Below the pieces are notes generated by a model. That model was not told the origin of the DNA. It saw nothing but the letters and a program-made list of their open reading frames with translations, and made no database searches. The position numbers were made by a program, and so were the translations under genes. Below, in pieces: positions 59,725 to 64,000 of a stretch of 64,000 nt of DNA (positions are counted from its first letter, which is position 1; every line of letters begins with the position of its first letter). This DNA comes from Tetrastigma voinierianum (taxonomy: Eukaryota > Streptophyta > Magnoliopsida > Vitales > Vitaceae). The DNA lies in the NCBI GenBank assembly GCA_016808115.1, contig JAEQBH010005276.1:268607-332606 (forward strand). Direction: 5' to 3'.

Positions 59725-60640
59725 GTGGGAGGTGGACAAGCATCTCATGCTCCACTAGTAAATGAACCAGAACAAGTGGCAGGAGGTACTATGGGTAACC
59801 TTCAACAGTTAGCTCAGGTGTTACAAGGAGCAGCACAACCAGCTGCGGTTGCTCCTCAACGATTAGCCATTGAGAGAATGGCAAGGTATCGACCGGTAGA
59901 CTTTCTTGGAAGGAAAGAATTTGAGCCTTCTATGGCCAAGAATTGGCTTGAGAGAATCGAGCGAATGCTGGTGCAAATGCATTGCACAGCTGAAGAGAAG
60001 TTAGAATGTGCGACCTCATTACTACAGGATGAGGCTTATCAATGGTGGGTTTCCGTGACCTGGACCGCACCACTAGAGAATATTACATGGAAGTTCTTCT
60101 TGGATGAGTTCAAGAAGCATTTTGTGGGTTGCATCTATTTAAACAATATGCAACGAGAGTTTCATAATTTGAAACAAAGGCAATCAAGTGTAACCGAATA
60201 TCAGAGAGAATTCATCCGGTTGAGCAAGTATGCTCCCGAGATACTAGTGAGTGAGGAAGAAAAGTGTCGATGGCTCAAGACGCACCTTAATGACTCATTC
60301 GAGCCCATGTCACAGGATTTTGCCACGCAGGATTTCTTCAAAATCAGGACATGCATTGAACGTGGAAAGAGTAAAGAAAGAGGAAAAGAGAGAAAAGATA
60401 AAAGATGTGGTCAAAAATCTTGGTCACCCAGTCATAATCAAATAGTAAAAGGAAGAAATTCAGAGGACCATAGGGTTCCATTCAGCCTACAGCTCAGGCC
60501 ACCGTTAGAAAGACTACTCTACCGGCACCATCAGTTGCAAGTGCACCAGGAGGTGCTCCTAGAGGACAGACTGTTCCTCATTGCTCCCATTATGGGAAGA
60601 ATCATAAAGGAGAATGTTGGAGACTTACAGGTGCTTGTTT
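59725..60640 (+). pseudogene. Gag of the + strand Tekay element
   Basis: A 305-residue open frame. A variable N-terminus (residues 1-45) precedes the capsid domain: RYRPVDFLGRKEFEPSMAKN, ERIERMLVQMHC, EEKLECATSLLQDEAYQWW, WKFFLDEFKKHFVG and QREFIRLSKYAPE, the PF03732-type retrotransposon Gag pattern. Around residue 230 the protein becomes basic and the true frame is lost. The zinc knuckle CSHYGKNHKGEC (60582-60617) is legible in another frame, and its second Cys is Tyr. Capsid intact-looking, nucleocapsid broken. Likely non-functional. Confidence 0.85.
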
Positions 60641-60789
60641 GATTTCTGGATCCAACGAGCATAGAGCGAGAGATTTTTTTAGAGCTCGTTCATTTATAGC
60701 ACTCCTCAGACGGGTATAAATTTTCAAAGGTACGTAAAGGCAACAAGAGTGTTGCATCACCGAGTGTTCCGAGATAAGGGACACAGGCT

Positions 60790-61290
60790 TTGGGTAGGCA
60801 AGATGGTCATGCTCCAACTAGAGCATATGCAATGAAAGCAGTAGAAGATACCAATGCCCCATATGTGATATTCGGTAATTTTAATATCTTTGATACTATT
60901 ATGCATGCATTGATAGATCCAAGGTCGACTCATTCGTACATATGTATCATGTACCCAAATGGTAACTTATCGACAAGTGAAACCAAGTATGACATCTTGG
61001 TGACAAACCCGCTCGGGCATAGTGTTATTGTGAATAGAGTGTATAGAGATTGCCCCATCCGAATACGAGAGCATGAGTTTCCTAGGGATTTGATCGAATT
61101 ATCCTTTAAGGAGTTTGATGATTTTGGGGATGGATTGGTTGTCCGACACCAAGTGATGGTGGATTGTAGAATGAAAAGAATGACCTTAAGAACACCGAAT
61201 GAGGATGAAGTAACTTTCATCGGCGAGAGGTCAAATCACCTCTCCAATGTGACATCCGCAGCCACTGCTAGAACAATGGTGTGGAAATGA
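60790..61290 (+). pseudogene. Protease of the + strand Tekay element, active-site Gly replaced
   Basis: A 166-residue frame with HALIDPRSTHSYI at about 60907-60942, where chromoviruses have DPGSTHSY. The Gly at the active-site turn is Arg (codon AGG at 60922-60924). Downstream NPLGHSVIVNRVYRDCPI and FDDFGDGLV parts fit the retropepsin-like fold of this family. The - strand Tekay has the intact DPGSTHSY. The frame is open, but activity is unlikely. Confidence 0.82.
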
Positions 61291-61302
61291 TGTGAAGCCT
61301 AC

Positions 61303-61920
61303 TTGGCTTATGTGATTGATACGGTAAAGGCAAGGCCTAGTATATCTAATATCCCTACAGTTAGTGACTTTTCCGGATGTGTTTCCAGAAGAGTTGCCAG
61401 GATTGCCTCCATAGAGGGAGATTTAGTTTACTATCGACGTTGTACCAGGTGCCACGCCAGCATCCATTACACCGTACCGTATGGCTCCATTGGAGTTAAA
61501 GGAATTGAAATTGCATTTGCAATTGCAATTGCAAGAATTGCAAGTGTATCACCATGGGGAGCTTCTATGCTTTTTGTTAAGAAGAAAGATGGTACACTTC
61601 GGCTATGTATTGATTATAGACAACTGAATAAGTTGAGAGCAAAGAATAAGTATCTGTTACCCAGAATTGATGATTTGTTCGACCAACTGAAATGTGCAAG
61701 TATCTTTTCGAAGATAGATGGTTATCCGGGGTATCATCAGGTTGAAAATTAAAGATGTAGATGTGCATAAACAGCGCGAACGCGATATGGACATTATGAG
61801 TCTCGTAATGCCGCTTTGGCTCGACAAATCGCACCGCGCTTCATGGACTTAATGAATCTGTTTTTCGAATTATATGTGGATCACTTGTCGTAGTGTTCAT
61901 AGACGACATTCTTGTGTATT
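61303..61920 (+). pseudogene. Reverse transcriptase of the + strand Tekay element
   Basis: The 61303-61752 frame shows ASMLFVKKKDGTLRLCIDYRQLNKL and KYLLPRIDDLFDQL, then FSKIDGYPGYHQV, the fingers and first palm motif. After 61752 the frame breaks. FMDLMN and VVFIDDILVY-like residues are legible in pieces up to about 61925. Ala/Ile-rich residues at 61500-61550 (FAIAIAIARIA) look like a local repeat expansion of GCAATTGCAATT. Confidence 0.85.
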
Positions 61921-62091
61921 TAAAGAATCGAAAATCATGAAACACACCTTTCGTAGTGTTAGAGACTTCTAGAAAAGAGCAATAGGCGCGAAACCGAAAG
62001 TGTGAGTTTCGCTGAATGAAGTGTCCTTTTCAAGTATCAGACGAAAGAAGGGATTTGGAGGGGATCCAAAGAAAATAGAAGTGGTTGTCGA

Positions 62092-62520
62092 ATGGAAGCT
62101 ACCAAGAATTGTTACAGGCGCGTAGTTTCCAGGACCGGCAAAGTTACTGGCTGTACATTCAAGCGGCGGTTTTCGATGATTGCAACCCCAATGACGAGAT
62201 TGCTCCAGAAAAATGTGAAATTTGAATGGAGTGAAAAATGTCAAAGAAGTTTTGATAAGTTGAAAGCATTCTTAACTCGAGGCCCGGTTCTACTTTCAGC
62301 CGACCGCGTAAAGAATATGTGATTCTCAGATGCTAGCCACTAAACGGGACTCGATATGTCCTAATGCAAGTAGGGTGCGGTAGCCTGTTTCAAGATTAGC
62401 TTGAAGTCGCATGAAAAGAACTACCCCATGCATGATTTGGAATTAGCCGCAATTGTATCTGCGCTGAAAATTTGGAGACATTATTTGTATGGAGAAAAGT
62501 GTTTTATCTACACTGATCAT
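62092..62520 (+). pseudogene. RNase H of the + strand Tekay element
   Basis: The 62092-62322 frame carries the connection SMIATPMTRLLQKNVKFEWSE and CQRSFDKLKAFLT. Then HDLELAAIVSALKIWRHYLYG and YTDHKSLKY follow at 62435-62530 with interruptions. These are standard gypsy RNase H landmarks. Confidence 0.82.
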
Positions 62521-62738
62521 AAGAGTCTTAAGTATTCGGGCCTCAACAAGAGCTTAACTTGAATGCGCGCATGGATGGAATTGATAAAAGATTATGACTA
62601 CGTGAATTGATATCACCTGAAAGGCCAATGTAGTGGCCAACGCTTGAGTAGAAAGTCATCACAAACGCTGAGCGTTATGCCCATTCGTCGCTCCTACGCA
62701 CGATGGTACAAGAGGCGCACTAATAATGGTGACCGAGT

Positions 62739-63990
62739 TTGTTGAATCGAGTGCTAGAGGCACAAAGGAAAGATGAGAAAATTGCTGTCATAGTAAGTCA
62801 GATTGGAAATGGTAAAGAAACCGAGTTTACAGTGAATGGAAATGGAGTTTTGTATTATAAAGATCGGGTTTGTGTACCCAATGATAATGATTTGAGGAAA
62901 GCCATACTTGAAGAGGCACATAGTGGATCTTTTGCTATCCATCCCAATAGCACAAAGATGTATCAAGATTTGAAAATGTCATTCTGGTGGTCCGGAATAA
63001 AAATGGATGTTTCAAAATTCGTGACCAAGTGTTTAGTGTGTCAAAGAGTAAAGGTAGAGTACCAAGTTCTTCTACTATTGCAGCCTATTAGAATACCGAG
63101 TGGAATGGGATCGAATTACCATGGATTTTGTGGGTTACTATTGACAGGAGAAAGCATGACTCCGGTGTGGGTCAGAGGACTCGATTGACCAAGTCACCAC
63201 TTCCTACCAAAGGAGAACCGACTATTCGCTTGATAAGTTGGGGCAGAGTTTATATATCAAAGAAATAGTTCTATTGTTAATGGGATCTCTCAGATCCATC
63301 ATTTAATCGAGATCCGAGGTTTACTTCAGATTCGGGGAAAATTGCAAGAGGCTTTAGGCACTCATTGAATTTCAAGACAAAGATTCCACCTCGCAGACGG
63401 ATGGACAATCGTAGAGAGTGATCTAGATTTCGAAAGATATGTTAAGGAGTCAGGTGGATCGACTATGAGGGTAGTCGGGATCGACACATTCCTTTAGTCG
63501 AATTTGTATACACAACAGCTTCCAATCAAGTATTGGAATGGCGCCTGTTTAGCTTTATATGGAAGAAAATGTGAACACCGCTGTTGGACGGAATTGTGTG
63601 AAAAGAAAGTGATTGGCCCCGACTTGATATAAGAGATCAAGAAAAGTGAAAATGATTAGAGAGATTGGAAAGGGCCACCGATAGATCGTGAAATCATATG
63701 CCGACATGAAAAGAAAAGATATTCAATATGAGATCGGGCGGTGCGTTTTTGAAAATATCGCTTTGAAGAAGGTGATGAGATATGGGGAAAAGGGGCAAGC
63801 CGATCCTTAGATTTATCACTTCATGAAATGATTGAAAAGGGTCCAAAGAGGCATACCGCGACTCCATCCGAAATTGAAAAGATCCATAATGTTTTCCATG
63901 TTTCGATGTTGAGGAGGTACCGATTAGACCCATCGCACATGCGCCCTTCTCGGGAGACAATTCGCTTAGACGGATTTATCGTATGAGGAA
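62739..63990 (+). pseudogene. Integrase of the + strand Tekay element
   Basis: The 62739-63188 frame contains the HHCC finger: AHSGSFAIHPNSTKMYQDLK (both His) and KCLVCQRVK (both Cys). The core (63190-63620) is frameshifted, with a GLRFTS-like and a SDSTIVE-like trace. Near the end, HNVFHVSMLRRYRLDPSH (about 63886-63940) is the C-terminal signature of chromovirus integrases. A chromodomain, if present, would lie beyond the window. Confidence 0.85.
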
Positions 63991-64000
63991 GAGCCAAGAG

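Larger units (their letters stand above)
57222..64000 (+). mobile_element. Tekay-type Ty3/gypsy chromovirus, + strand, incomplete at window end
   Basis: 5' LTR 57222-59524, primer site, then gag, protease, reverse transcriptase, RNase H and integrase on the + strand. The 3' LTR would lie beyond 64000. Related to, but distinct from, the - strand Tekay at 4278-14915, because LTR starts differ (TGTAACACTCTC versus TGTAACATCCC). Its gag frame is the longest open frame of the window. Confidence 0.9.

Overview
The window is nuclear DNA of a flowering plant, most likely a eudicot. It is almost entirely nested transposable elements around one broken host gene. The evidence is the set of plant-specific element lineages (Ty3/gypsy Tekay, Athila and Tat; Ty1/copia; hAT with a DUF659-type transposase; a Mutator-like element) and a plant family-1 UDP-glycosyltransferase. 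I see no rRNA, tRNA, organellar insert or CRISPR array. Nearly every coding region carries frameshifts and stops, so no intact protein-coding gene is claimed. All family assignments come from recognising protein motifs by eye, not from searches.

Layout. 1-4277 and 14916 to about 16.75 kb: one Tat-lineage Ty3/gypsy element on the + strand. It shows integrase, a 65-bp minisatellite, then a long antisense ORF with its own apparent promoter and a clean 92-bp intron. This antisense ORF is split by a Tekay chromovirus on the - strand (4278-14915) with ~3-kb LTRs. 16.8-19.2 kb: a GAA-rich tract and unassigned non-coding DNA. 19205-28539: one UGT83A-like glycosyltransferase pseudogene in three pieces. 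The first break holds a Ty1/copia element (20173-23903) and MITE-like DNA; the second holds a 2523-bp Mutator-like element flanked by a perfect 9-bp target duplication.

28.69-34.26 kb: a decayed autonomous hAT transposon with TATA box, 5'-UTR intron and several coding exons. 34.3-38.7 kb: unassigned DNA, a (TG)n tract, a Tat-type LTR fragment, and a 1.2-kb cluster of the palindrome GGTCGCGACC with CpG-decay variants. 38.7-42.45 kb: a truncated Tat element, - strand. 42.45-57.22 kb: an Athila array, - strand, arranged LTR-internal-LTR-deleted internal-LTR with a shared middle LTR. 57222-64000: a Tekay-type chromovirus, + strand, that cut into the last Athila LTR and runs off the window.

No cooperating gene system was found. 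The points of interest are structural: the antisense gene inside Tat, the tandem Athila, the two insertions dissecting the UGT, and the palindrome cluster.
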